A stretch of 64,000 nucleotides of DNA from Pseudacidovorax sp. NFM-22 (GTDB taxonomy: Bacteria; Pseudomonadota; Gammaproteobacteria; Burkholderiales; Burkholderiaceae_C): NCBI RefSeq assembly GCF_021401245.1, contig NZ_JACBFY010000009.1, forward strand, positions 143,793 to 207,792. The letters are read 5' to 3'. The translations under genes and the position numbers were made by a program. A model generated the notes under the pieces. That model was not told the DNA's origin and did no database searches. It was given only the letters and a program-made list of their open reading frames with translations. Below, piece by piece: positions 36,488 to 46,101 of this stretch (position 1 is the stretch's first letter; the number at the start of each line of letters is the position of its first letter).

Positions 36488-37537
36488 TCACGCCGCGTCG
36501 GGCAACGCCAGCGGCGGCACGGGCCGGCCCGCCTGCAGCGTGACCTTGTGGCAGGCCACCCAGTGGCCCGGCTGCACCTCGCGCAGCTGCTGCGGCTGGC
36601 TGCAGGCCGGCTCGGCGACCGGGCAGCGGCCGGCGAAGCGGCAGCCCGGGGGCGGATCGAGCGGGCTGGGCGGATCGCCCACCAGCCGGATGCGCTGCGC
36701 CGCCCGCGCACGGCCACCGCGCACCGTGGGCACGGCCGACATCAGCGCCACGCTGTAGGGATGCAGCGGCCGGGAGAAGAAGGTGCGGCGCGGTGCGCGC
36801 TCCACGATCTGGCCCAGGTACATGACGGCGATCTCGTCGCAGATGTGCTCCACCACCGCCATGTCGTGCGAGATGAACAGGTAGGTCAGCCCCAGCTCGC
36901 GCTGCAGCCGCGCGAGCAGGTTGAGGATCTGCGCGCGGATGGCGATGTCCAGCGCCGACACCGGCTCATCGCAGACCACCAGCTCCGGGTTGGTGGCCAG
37001 GGCGCGCGCGATGTTGATGCGCTGGCGCTGCCCGCCCGAGAACTGGTGCGGGAACAGGTGCTGCTGCTCGGGCCGCAGGCCGACGGCATGGAAGAGCTCG
37101 TCCACCCGCGCGGCGCGCTCGTCGGGCGTGCCGATCTTCATCAGGTCCAGCGGCGCACGCACCGCCTCGCCCACACGCTGGCGCGGGTTGAGCGAGGAAT
37201 ACGGGTCCTGGAAGACCATCTGCAGCCGGCTGCGCGCGCGGCGCAGGTTCTCGCCGTTGACCAGGCTCAGCTCGGTGGTGCCCAGGCGGATGCCGCCCTC
37301 GGTGATGGGCGCGAGCCGCATCACGGCCAGGGCGGTGGTGGTCTTGCCCGAGCCCGATTCGCCCACCACGGCCAGCGTGGTGCCGCGGCGCAGCTCGAAG
37401 CTCACGCCATCCACCGCCCGCACCACGCGCCCACCGGCGCTGGGGAAGTGCACCTTGAGGTCGGTGACGGAGAGCAGCACCGGCGGCGGTGGCGTGACGG
37501 GAGCGGGCATGTTGGGGAAGGGAATGAGTTGGCTCAT
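36488..37537 (-). CDS. dppF: Dipeptide/oligopeptide-type ABC transporter ATP-binding protein (DppF/OppF-like)
   Basis: A 349-residue ABC ATPase with Walker [10 protein letters not shown], signature [15 protein letters not shown], Walker [13 protein letters not shown] and an Oligo_HPY C-terminal domain with a Cys cluster ([14 protein letters not shown]) typical of DppF/OppF Fe-S-binding tails. The ATG at 37537 lies 20 nt after the partner ATPase gene. It is the last transporter gene of the unit running from 42089 to 36488. Confidence 0.88.
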   Translation of the reverse strand: MSQLIPFPNMPAPVTPPPPVLLSVTDLKVHFPSAGGRVVRAVDGVSFELRRGTTLAVVGESGSGKTTTALAVMRLAPITEGGIRLGTTELSLVNGENLRRARSRLQMVFQDPYSSLNPRQRVGEAVRAPLDLMKIGTPDERAARVDELFHAVGLRPEQQHLFPHQFSGGQRQRINIARALATNPELVVCDEPVSALDIAIRAQILNLLARLQRELGLTYLFISHDMAVVEHICDEIAVMYLGQIVERAPRRTFFSRPLHPYSVALMSAVPTVRGGRARAAQRIRLVGDPPSPLDPPPGCRFAGRCPVAEPACSQPQQLREVQPGHWVACHKVTLQAGRPVPPLALPDAA

Positions 37538-37557
37538 GGCGGCGACGGCGCTGGGGT

Positions 37558-38601
<1,044 letters not shown>

Positions 38602-38602
38602 C

Positions 38603-39505
38603 TCAACGCTCGCGAAGTTTGGGGTTGAGGGCATCGTTGAGCCCGTCGCCGATCAGGCTCACGGCCAGCACGGTCAGGAAGATGGCCGCGCCCGGGATCG
38701 CCACCGCCCACCAGGCCGAGAGCACGTACTGGCGGCTGCTGCCGATCATCATTCCCCAGCTCATCAGGTTGGGGTCGCCCAGGCCCAGGAAGGACAGGCC
38801 CGCCTCGAACAGGATGGCCGAGCCCACGGCCAGCGTGGCCGAGACCACCAGCGGCGCGATGGCGTTGGGCAGGATCACCTTCCAGATCAGCCGTGCATTG
38901 CCCGCGCCGATGGCGCGCTCGGCCCGCACGAACTCCAGGTCGCGCACCTTCATGAACTCGGCCCGCGCCAGCCGCGCCGTGCCGGGCCAGCTCACCAGGC
39001 CGATGGACAGCACCACCGTCACCAGGCTGGGCGAGAACAGCGTGACCACCACCATGGCGAAGAGCAGCGCCGGCAGCACCTGGAAGAACTCGGTGACGCG
39101 CATCAGCAGCGCATCGACCCGGCCGCCGTAGAAGCCGGCCAGCGCGCCCAGCGTGACGCCGATGGTGACCGACAGCAGCGCCGCCACCGCGCCCACCAGC
39201 AGCGTGGCCCGGCCGCCGTAGAGCAGCGCGATGCCGACGTCGCGGCCGAGCTGGTCGGTGCCCAGCCACACATCCTCGGTGCCCGGCGGGCTGAGCGGCG
39301 CGCCGCGGATCTCGAAGGGATCGGCCTGCACCAGCCAAGGCCCGACCACCGCGACCAGCACGATGAGCGCGAGCAGCACCAGCCCGGCCACCGCCGCCGG
39401 GTTGCGCATGAACATGGTCAGCGCCTCGCGCGCGGGCGAGGGCGCGGCCGGCAGCGGCATGGCGGCCGGTGCGGGCTCGCCAGGGGAGATGGGAAGGGCG
39501 GACAT
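38603..39505 (-). CDS. dppC: Dipeptide-type ABC transporter permease (DppC-like)
   Basis: A 300-residue inner-membrane permease with a DppC-type N-terminal extension (Pro/Ala-rich) before TM1, the periplasmic motif [20 protein letters not shown], and the coupling loop [24 protein letters not shown]. Six helices are expected. It starts 3 nt after the DppB-like gene. Confidence 0.9.
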   Translation of the reverse strand: MSALPISPGEPAPAAMPLPAAPSPAREALTMFMRNPAAVAGLVLLALIVLVAVVGPWLVQADPFEIRGAPLSPPGTEDVWLGTDQLGRDVGIALLYGGRATLLVGAVAALLSVTIGVTLGALAGFYGGRVDALLMRVTEFFQVLPALLFAMVVVTLFSPSLVTVVLSIGLVSWPGTARLARAEFMKVRDLEFVRAERAIGAGNARLIWKVILPNAIAPLVVSATLAVGSAILFEAGLSFLGLGDPNLMSWGMMIGSSRQYVLSAWWAVAIPGAAIFLTVLAVSLIGDGLNDALNPKLRER

Positions 39506-39508
39506 CGC

Positions 39509-40483
39509 TTACTTGCTCTTGATTCGAGGATCGATCAGGCGGTAGCAAAGATCGGTGAGCAGGTTCATCACCAGCACGACCACCGCCGACAGCAGCAGCA
39601 CGCCCAGGATGGTCGGGTAGTCGCGGCGCAGCACCGACTCGTAGGCCAGGCGGCCCAGGCCCGGCCAGTTGAAGACCGTCTCGACCAGGATGGCGCCCGC
39701 CAGCACGTTGCCGAACTGCAGGCCCAGCACCGTCACCACCGGCAGCACCGCATTGCGCAGCGCATGCTTGTAGAGCACCACGCCCTCGGCCAGGCCCTTG
39801 GCCCGCGCCGTGCGGATGAAGTCGGCGCCCAGCACCTCCAGCATGCTCGCGCGCGCCAGCCGGCTGTACTGGGCCAGGTACACCATCGACAGCGTGAACA
39901 TCGGCAGCACCAGGTGCCACAGCACGTCCACCACGCCGGCCAGGCCGCGGCCGTCGCTGTCGATCGAGCGCATATCCGATACCGGCAGGATCGGCCACAC
40001 CGAGGCGAACAGGATCATCAGCATCATCCCGCTCCAGAACACCGGCGCCGCGAAGCCCACCAGCGAGAAGACGGTGATGGCCTGCGACAACCAGCCGTTG
40101 GGCTTGCGCGCGGCCAGCACGCCCAGCGCGGTGCCGAGCAGGAAGGCGCACACCACCGAACTCAGCACCAGCAGCAGCGTGGCCGGAATGCGTTCGGCGA
40201 TCAGGTCGACCACCGGCAGGTTGAAGATGTAGGACTGGCCCAGGTCCAGCCGGGCCACGCGCCCGAGGTAGATGCCCAGCTGCACCGGCAGCGGCCTGTC
40301 CAGGCCGTAGCTCTGGCGCAGCTCGGCCTTCAGCTCCTCGGACATGCCACCGCTCATGCCGGCGATGGTCTCCACCGGATCGCCGGGCGCGGCATGCACC
40401 AGCGCGAAGTTGAGCACCACCACGGCCAGCACCAGGCCCAGGGCCTGCAGCAGACGTGAGGCCAGGGGCTTGAGCAGCTTCAT
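39509..40483 (-). CDS. dppB: Dipeptide-type ABC transporter permease (DppB-like)
   Basis: A 324-residue permease: N-terminal TM with VVVLNFALVHAAPGDPVETIAG, the long periplasmic helix region RQSYGLDRPLPVQLGIYLGR, and coupling loop ADFIRTARAKGLAEGVVLYKHALRNA. All are typical DppB landmarks. It lies 7 nt after the binding-protein gene. Confidence 0.9.
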   Translation of the reverse strand: MKLLKPLASRLLQALGLVLAVVVLNFALVHAAPGDPVETIAGMSGGMSEELKAELRQSYGLDRPLPVQLGIYLGRVARLDLGQSYIFNLPVVDLIAERIPATLLLVLSSVVCAFLLGTALGVLAARKPNGWLSQAITVFSLVGFAAPVFWSGMMLMILFASVWPILPVSDMRSIDSDGRGLAGVVDVLWHLVLPMFTLSMVYLAQYSRLARASMLEVLGADFIRTARAKGLAEGVVLYKHALRNAVLPVVTVLGLQFGNVLAGAILVETVFNWPGLGRLAYESVLRRDYPTILGVLLLSAVVVLVMNLLTDLCYRLIDPRIKSK

Positions 40484-40490
40484 CGCCGGC

Positions 40491-42089
40491 TCACTTCAGG
40501 AAGACGTCATCCATGGGCGACGCGGGACCCCAGATGGTGGTCGGCAGGTTGCCCACACGCTTGCTGGCCACCGTGTGGTAGGGCGCCAGGTTGATGTAGA
40601 CGATGGGCACCTCGTCCGTCACGATCTTCTGGAAGGTGGCGTAGTAGGCCTTGCGCTTGACCGGGTCCATGATGCCGCCGGCCGCATTCAGCAGCTCGTC
40701 CACCTTGGGGTTGGCATAGTCCTGCGTGTTGGTCCAGACGATGGGCTTGATGTTGGTCGACAGGTAGGTGCGGTGCACGCCGATGACCGGGTCGCCCCAG
40801 TTGAAGACGGTGTCCATGGTCATGTCGAAGTCGCGGCTGGCGACGCGCTTGGCCCAGGCCGGGAAGTCGGCCGAGGCGCGCACCTCCACGGCGATGCCCA
40901 CCTTCTTGAGCTGCGAGCGCAGGTACTCGGCCACGTTCTTCTGCTGCTCGTCGTTGCCGGGGATGTAGTCGATGGTGAGCTTGAAGCGCTCGCCGCCCGC
41001 GCCCGGCTTGAGGCCCGCCGCGTCCAGCAGCTCGGCCGACTTCTTCAGGTCCAGCGGGTACTTCACCAGGTCGGGCACGGCGAAGGGGCTGCCCGGCACG
41101 ATGGGGCCGTCGTCCACGGTGGCGAAGCCGCCCATCAGCGCCTTGGTGATGAAGTTCTTGTCGATGGCGTAGGCGATGGCCTTGCGCACGTTGACGTCGT
41201 TCAGCGGCTTCTTGGCGGTGTTGAAGGCCAGCCAGTTGATGGGGCCGATGCCCTCGAAGCCCTTGTCGGTCATCACCAGGTTGGGGTTGGCCTTCAGGCG
41301 CTTGAGGTCCACCGCGCTGGCGGCGTAGGGCAGCATCTGCAGGTCGCCGCGCTCCATGCCCAGCACCAGGCTCTGACCGTCGGGCACGATGTTCAGGATG
41401 ATCTTGTCGAGGTAGGGCTTGCCGGGCAGGAAGAACTTGTCGAACTTCTCCATCACCACGCGCTGGCCGGCCTTGAACTCCACCAGCTTGAAGGGCCCGG
41501 AGCCCACCAGGTTCTGGCTGTTGCGCGGGTTGTTCTTGAGGTCGGTGCCGTCGCCGTAGATGTGCTTGGGCATGATCGGGCACAGCGCCGGCGACATCGC
41601 CAGCACGATGGCCGGGTGCGGCGTGCTCATGCGGATGATGGCGGTGGTGGGGTTGGGCGTCTCCACCTTCTCCACCGGCGCGAGCATGGTCGAGAACGGA
41701 TGGTTGGCCTTGATGGCCATGATGGAGAAGGCCACGTCCTCCGAGGTGATGGGCTTGCCGTCGTGGAAGACGGCGTCCTTGCGCAGGTTGAGCGTGAGCG
41801 ACTTGCCGTCCTCCGACAGCTTCCAGCTCTCGGCGAGGTAGGGCTGCGGGTTCCACTTGTCGTCGAAGCGCAGCGGGCTGGCGAAGAGCTGGGTGGAGGG
41901 CACGGCCGTGGCGATGCCCGACTGCACGGCACCATTGAGGTGCCGCGGCGCCTGCGTGGTGCCGATCACCAGCGTGCCGCCCTTCTTGATTTCCTGGGCC
42001 TGGGCAGCGGTGCCGAGCAGGCTGCTGCCGGCCAGCAGCGCGGCCGCGGCCAGCGACAGGGCGCGGCGGGTGAGGAACGGGGTGGTCAT
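40491..42089 (-). CDS. dppA: Dipeptide-type ABC transporter substrate-binding protein (SBP family 5)
   Basis: A 532-residue periplasmic binding protein of SBP_bac_5. The signal peptide ends LGTAAQA. The mature region has KKGGTLVIGTTQAPRHLNGA, YLAESWKLSEDGKSLTLNLR and DGKPITSEDVAFSIMAIK, all conserved. The ATG at 42089 has AGGAG 8 nt upstream; a GTG at 42098 is an alternative. Ligands of this family include peptides, opines, glutathione and nickel complexes. The adjacent amine oxidase and amidohydrolase favour a modified amino acid or amine conjugate over plain dipeptides. Confidence 0.88.
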   Translation of the reverse strand: MTTPFLTRRALSLAAAALLAGSSLLGTAAQAQEIKKGGTLVIGTTQAPRHLNGAVQSGIATAVPSTQLFASPLRFDDKWNPQPYLAESWKLSEDGKSLTLNLRKDAVFHDGKPITSEDVAFSIMAIKANHPFSTMLAPVEKVETPNPTTAIIRMSTPHPAIVLAMSPALCPIMPKHIYGDGTDLKNNPRNSQNLVGSGPFKLVEFKAGQRVVMEKFDKFFLPGKPYLDKIILNIVPDGQSLVLGMERGDLQMLPYAASAVDLKRLKANPNLVMTDKGFEGIGPINWLAFNTAKKPLNDVNVRKAIAYAIDKNFITKALMGGFATVDDGPIVPGSPFAVPDLVKYPLDLKKSAELLDAAGLKPGAGGERFKLTIDYIPGNDEQQKNVAEYLRSQLKKVGIAVEVRASADFPAWAKRVASRDFDMTMDTVFNWGDPVIGVHRTYLSTNIKPIVWTNTQDYANPKVDELLNAAGGIMDPVKRKAYYATFQKIVTDEVPIVYINLAPYHTVASKRVGNLPTTIWGPASPMDDVFLK

Positions 42090-42134
42090 GGAATGCACTC
42101 CTGGATCGAATGGAAAGAGAGGGGACGCCGCGGC

Positions 42135-43535
42135 TCAGATCACTTCGTCGCGCAGCCAGTACCAGCGGTAGAGCAAGCTCTGGCCCAGGCGGCGGAAGGG
42201 CGCCGCCCATTCGCCCTGCGCCGGGAAGGGCAGCGCACCCTGGTAGATGGGCAGGCCGAAGGCGGCGTCGGCCTGGCCGGCGATGCGTTGCGCCATGCGG
42301 CGGCCCGCATGGGCCGAGAAGGAGACGCCGTTGCCGCCGTAGCCCAGCGCATAGAAGACCTGCTGCGCGGCATCGGGCTGCACCACGCGGGGCATCATGT
42401 CGTGGCTCACGTCCACCCAGCCCCACCAGGAGTGGGCGATCTCGATGTCCTTGAGCGCCGGGAACTTGCGCGCCAGGCCCTCGGTGAGCAGGCGGTAGTG
42501 CGCGTCGCGGTGTGCGTCGGCGCCGGTGATGGCGCTGCGGCTGCCGATCTGCACGCGGTTGTCGGGCAGCAGGCGGTAATAGAAGCGCAGCGTGCGCGTG
42601 TCGGTGATGGCGATGCGCGTCTTGAAGCCCGTGGCCTCCAGCTCGGCCGGCGTGAGCGGGCGCGTGACGATGGAGTTGGACAGCACCGGGAAGTAGCGGT
42701 TCTTCAGCCCCGGGTAGAGCCCCGGCGCCGTGTACGCGCCCGTGGCGATGCCCACCGCGCGTGCACGCACCGTACCGCCGGGCGTGCGCAGGTGGTGCAC
42801 GCCGTTCTTCGTCTCCCAGCCGATGACGGGGCTGGCCGGGTGCACGCGGGCGCCCAGCTCGCGCGCCATCTTCAGGTAGCCGTGCGCCAGCTTGAGCGGA
42901 TGCACCGAGATGCCTTCGGACTCGTACTGCGCGCCCTTGGCGTCCTGGTCGCCGCACCAGTCGCGGCGCACTTCCTCGGCCGACAGCATGCGGGCGTCGT
43001 ATCCGAAGTGCTGGCGCATCACCTCGGTCTCGCGGCGCAGGAAGTCCATCTTCTTGTCGCGGTGCGCCACGAAGAGGTGACCGCCCGGCTGCGCGTCGCA
43101 GTCGATCTGCGCCACCAGGTCGGCGAAGGTCTGGAATCCGAAGCGGATCTCGGCGTCGAGCTTCTTCGCCACGTCCAGGCCCCAGCGCTCGATCCACTGC
43201 GAGCGGTAGAGCCGGCCGCTGGCGTTCTGCCCCTGGCCGCCATTGCGGCTGGTGCAGCCCCAGGCCACCCGGTTGGCTTCGAGCACCGTGGCCTTGATGC
43301 CGTGCTCCTTGGCCAGGAACAGCGCCGCGGCCAGGCCGGTGAAGCCCGAGCCGATGATGACCACGTCCGCATCCACGTCGGCGGTGATGGGACCGTCGTC
43401 GTCCGGCGGCGTGCCTGCCGTGGCGGCCCAGTAGGTGGGCGCGTAGTCGCGGTTGTGGCCGGGGCCGGCCGAGACCAGCGGGTCGTAGGCCGGGTCGTAG
43501 GGCGCGAAGACTTCGCGCGGGGTGGTGATGGCCAT
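42135..43535 (-). CDS. FAD-dependent amine/amino-acid oxidase (DAO family, PuuB-like)
   Basis: A 466-residue DAO-fold flavoenzyme. FAD motif VVIIGSGFTGLAAALFLAKE with VLEANRVAWGCTSRNGGQGQ matches gamma-glutamylputrescine oxidase (PuuB) and related oxidases. Later motifs are ATGAYTAPG and the C-terminal YALGYGGNGVSFSAHAGR. The catalysed step is oxidative deamination of a secondary or primary amine. It lies between an NTF2-like gene and the Dpp-like transporter, so it probably acts on the transported substrate. Confidence 0.82.
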   Translation of the reverse strand: MAITTPREVFAPYDPAYDPLVSAGPGHNRDYAPTYWAATAGTPPDDDGPITADVDADVVIIGSGFTGLAAALFLAKEHGIKATVLEANRVAWGCTSRNGGQGQNASGRLYRSQWIERWGLDVAKKLDAEIRFGFQTFADLVAQIDCDAQPGGHLFVAHRDKKMDFLRRETEVMRQHFGYDARMLSAEEVRRDWCGDQDAKGAQYESEGISVHPLKLAHGYLKMARELGARVHPASPVIGWETKNGVHHLRTPGGTVRARAVGIATGAYTAPGLYPGLKNRYFPVLSNSIVTRPLTPAELEATGFKTRIAITDTRTLRFYYRLLPDNRVQIGSRSAITGADAHRDAHYRLLTEGLARKFPALKDIEIAHSWWGWVDVSHDMMPRVVQPDAAQQVFYALGYGGNGVSFSAHAGRRMAQRIAGQADAAFGLPIYQGALPFPAQGEWAAPFRRLGQSLLYRWYWLRDEVI

Positions 43536-43557
43536 GGTGGGTTCGCCTTCGCGGAAG

Positions 43558-43959
43558 TCAGGCCTTGGGCAGCGCGGGGCGCATCTTGCGGAAGGCGTTC
43601 TTCACCAGGATCTTTCCGTCCTGGAAGGTGAACACGTCCACCCCATCCGCCTCGACGCGCGAGCCGTCGGCGGCGGTGCCGGTGAAGGTCCATTCCGAGA
43701 CGCCGCGTTCGCCGGCCACGAAGTGCCGGCCGTTGCGCCACTGCGCATCGGGAAAGTTCTTCCACGCCGCCTCGAAAGCCGCGGCCACGGCCTCGGTGCC
43801 GCTGTGGCGCGCGCCGCAAGCCTCGGGGCCGGCGGCCGTCTCGAAGACGCAGTCGGCATGCATGAAGCCCATCAGTGCGGGCAGGTCATGGCGGTTCCAG
43901 GCATCGGAGAAGGCGGCGAGCATCTCCACGGTGACGGGGGAAGAAGAGGCAGAAGTCAT
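43558..43959 (-). CDS. NTF2-like / SnoaL-type protein
   Basis: A 133-residue cone-fold protein: TVEMLAAFSDAWNRHDLPAL opens the first helix, and GVSEWTFTGTAADGSRVEADGVDVFTFQDGK-type strands follow. Proteins of this fold are isomerases, dehydratases or small ligand-binding proteins; no catalytic signature is decisive. It is the first gene of the minus-strand unit leading into the oxidase, 22 nt away, and is divergent from the MocR regulator. Confidence 0.75.
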   Translation of the reverse strand: MTSASSSPVTVEMLAAFSDAWNRHDLPALMGFMHADCVFETAAGPEACGARHSGTEAVAAAFEAAWKNFPDAQWRNGRHFVAGERGVSEWTFTGTAADGSRVEADGVDVFTFQDGKILVKNAFRKMRPALPKA

Positions 43960-44137
43960 GGCAGGGGCAGCGGGCAAGGCGTGGCGCGAAAGATGCAATC
44001 CAGTCTAGGAAGCACGCACGCAACGCCATAGAGCCAGTGCCGGCCCATCGGCCAAGCCACGGGGCGCCAGCGACGCACCAACAGCGTGATCGCGCCCCGC
44101 TTGTGTGCATGCGCACGAATCCCTGGACCCCTCCGCC

Positions 44138-45688
44138 ATGCCCGCCACCGACGACCCGAACCGCCCCTTGTGGGCCCGCCTCTTCCGCCTGCCGGAGCAG
44201 CCCGGCCTGCCGATCCAGGTGCGGCTGCGCGCGGTGATCGTGCAGGCCATCCTCGATGGACGCCTGGGCCCGGGCACGCCCCTGCCCTCCTCGCGCGACT
44301 TGGCCCAGGCCCTCTCGCTCAGCCGCAACACGGTCACGGCCGCGTACGAGCAGCTGGTGGAGGAAGGCTTTCTGGAGGCGCGCCCGCGGCGCGGCGTGTT
44401 CGTGGCGGCCGATGCCTCGCCGCTGCAGGCGGCGCCGGCCGAGGCCAATCCTTTCGCGCCCGAGGCGGCGGCCGGCAGCACGCCGCGCCCGCCCGACTGG
44501 CGCGCCCGCGTGCTGCGCTCGCAGCGCGACCGGCCCACGCTGGCCAAGCCCGAGCGCTGGCACGACTACCCCTACCAGTTCGTCTACGGCACCTACGACC
44601 CGGAGCTCTTTCCCACCGACGACTTCCGCGAATGCTGCCTGCGCAGCCTGGCGCGCGTGCAGCTGCCGCACTGGACGCCCGACTTCGAGCAGGTGGACGT
44701 GGACGACCTGGTCACGCAGATCCGCCAGCGCCTGCTGCCCAAGCGCGGCGTGTATGCGCTGGCCGACGAGATCCTCATCACCGTGGGCTCGCAGCATGCC
44801 TTCTACCTGCTGGCCGAGGCGCTGTTCGATGCCCGCACGCGCGTGGGCTGCGAGGAGCCGGGCCATCCGCATGCCCGCAACTCCTTCCGCGTGCGCGACC
44901 CGCAGTTCGTCAACATCGCGGTGGACGACGACGGCCTGGTGGTGGACGCGATGCCGCAGGTGGACTACGTCTTCGTCACGCCCAGCCACCAGAGCCCCAC
45001 CACCCGCACGCTGAGCCTGGAGCGGCGCCAGTGGCTGCTGCGCAAGGCCGAGCTGCAGGACTTCGTCATCGTCGAGGACGACTACGAGGCCGAGAACCTG
45101 TACGCGGGCATGCCCATGCCCGCGCTCAAGAGCCTGGACACGGGCGGGCGGGTGATCTACATCGGCTCGCTCTCCAAGAGCCTGTCGCCGGCGCTGCGGC
45201 TGGGCTACATCGTGGCCTCGCGCGAGCTGATCGCCGAGCTGCGGGTGCTGCGCCATGCCATGGTGCGCCACCCCAGCGCCTTCCTGCAGCATGCCTATGC
45301 GCTCTTCCTCTCGCTCGGGCACCACGAGTCGCATGCGCGGCGGGTCAACCAGATCATGCAGGAGCGCCTGGCGCGGGTGGCGCAGGCGTTGCGGCAGTAC
45401 CTGCCGGACTTCCGCTTCACGCCGCCGCAGGGCGGCGCCTCGGTGTGGGTGGAAGGGCCGGAGTGGCTGGACTCGGCCGAGCTGGCCGACGTGGCCCGCG
45501 GCCATGGGGTGCTGATCGAAGCGGGGCGCGTGTTCTACGACCAGCCGCCGTACCCGTGCCCGCAGTTCCGGCTGCGGCTGTCGTCCATCTCGGGGGCGCA
45601 GATCGATGCGGGCGTGCGGGCGCTGGCGCTGGCGGTGCACGAGCTGGCGGCGGCGCGGGGGGTGCGGCGGGCGGCGCCGGTGCATTGA
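44138..45688 (+). CDS. MocR-family regulator (GntR wHTH fused to PLP aminotransferase fold)
   Basis: A 516-residue MocR/PdxR-type protein. The N-terminal GntR winged helix (about 30-95, LPSSRDLAQALSLSRNTVTAAYEQL) is linked to a fold-type I aminotransferase domain. The PLP lysine lies in YIGSLSKSLSPALRLGY, and the Asp of IVEDDYEAENLY contacts the pyridine nitrogen. The DNA-binding activity responds to PLP or amino-acid ligands. It is divergent from the NTF2-oxidase-Dpp unit across ~180 bp, so that unit is the likely target; the downstream HyuA/B genes are another option. Start ATG 44138; GTG 44105 is also possible. Confidence 0.87.
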   Translation: MPATDDPNRPLWARLFRLPEQPGLPIQVRLRAVIVQAILDGRLGPGTPLPSSRDLAQALSLSRNTVTAAYEQLVEEGFLEARPRRGVFVAADASPLQAAPAEANPFAPEAAAGSTPRPPDWRARVLRSQRDRPTLAKPERWHDYPYQFVYGTYDPELFPTDDFRECCLRSLARVQLPHWTPDFEQVDVDDLVTQIRQRLLPKRGVYALADEILITVGSQHAFYLLAEALFDARTRVGCEEPGHPHARNSFRVRDPQFVNIAVDDDGLVVDAMPQVDYVFVTPSHQSPTTRTLSLERRQWLLRKAELQDFVIVEDDYEAENLYAGMPMPALKSLDTGGRVIYIGSLSKSLSPALRLGYIVASRELIAELRVLRHAMVRHPSAFLQHAYALFLSLGHHESHARRVNQIMQERLARVAQALRQYLPDFRFTPPQGGASVWVEGPEWLDSAELADVARGHGVLIEAGRVFYDQPPYPCPQFRLRLSSISGAQIDAGVRALALAVHELAAARGVRRAAPVH

Positions 45689-45699
45689 GGGCGGGGAAT

Positions 45700-46056
45700 G
45701 GTGGCGACCCTCTCGCAGCGCTTGCGCATCCACGCGCCGTCGTGCTGGCCACGCCGACCCGAGAAGACGGCGACATCCACCTTGAACCTGGGCGGGGCAA
45801 GCCATGCGCCGCGTCATGCAGCCCGCCTTGCCTGGCGACGCGGGGCATGCCTTGTGGCGCCGTGACTTCACGGGGGCATCCGGGCTGGTCGCCGTCGAGT
45901 GGCAGCCCGTCGCGCAACAATCGCCGTCCGTCTTTTTCGGCGCTGCAGCTCTTCGGCATCGGGTTGTCGTTGGGCGGTCTCGAGCGCCTGGTGCTGCCCA
46001 TGGCCCCTCCGCAGCGCGACGCCATGCAGCGGCATGCCCGCGCAGGCACCGCGTGA
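45700..46056 (+). pseudogene. metC: Cystathionine beta-lyase (metC) C-terminal relic
   Basis: Between the MocR and hyuA genes, broken frames preserve the C-terminal part of a Cys/Met-metabolism PLP enzyme. TLSQRLRIH appears near 45712. Then RRVMQPALPG-DAGHALWRRDFTGASGL follows (frame from 45804). After a +1 shift near 45940, LQLFGIGLSLGGLERLVLPM runs to a stop near 46056. These match the RVLHPALP, HALWKRDFSGASGL and LFGLGYSWGGFESL blocks of cystathionine beta-lyase. The N-terminal two thirds, including the PLP lysine, are absent. It explains most of the 413-bp stretch without an intact gene. Confidence 0.7.
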
Positions 46057-46101
46057 ACCCCGGCCGCCAAGGCCACACACCAGATCCATAGGAGTATTGC
46101 T

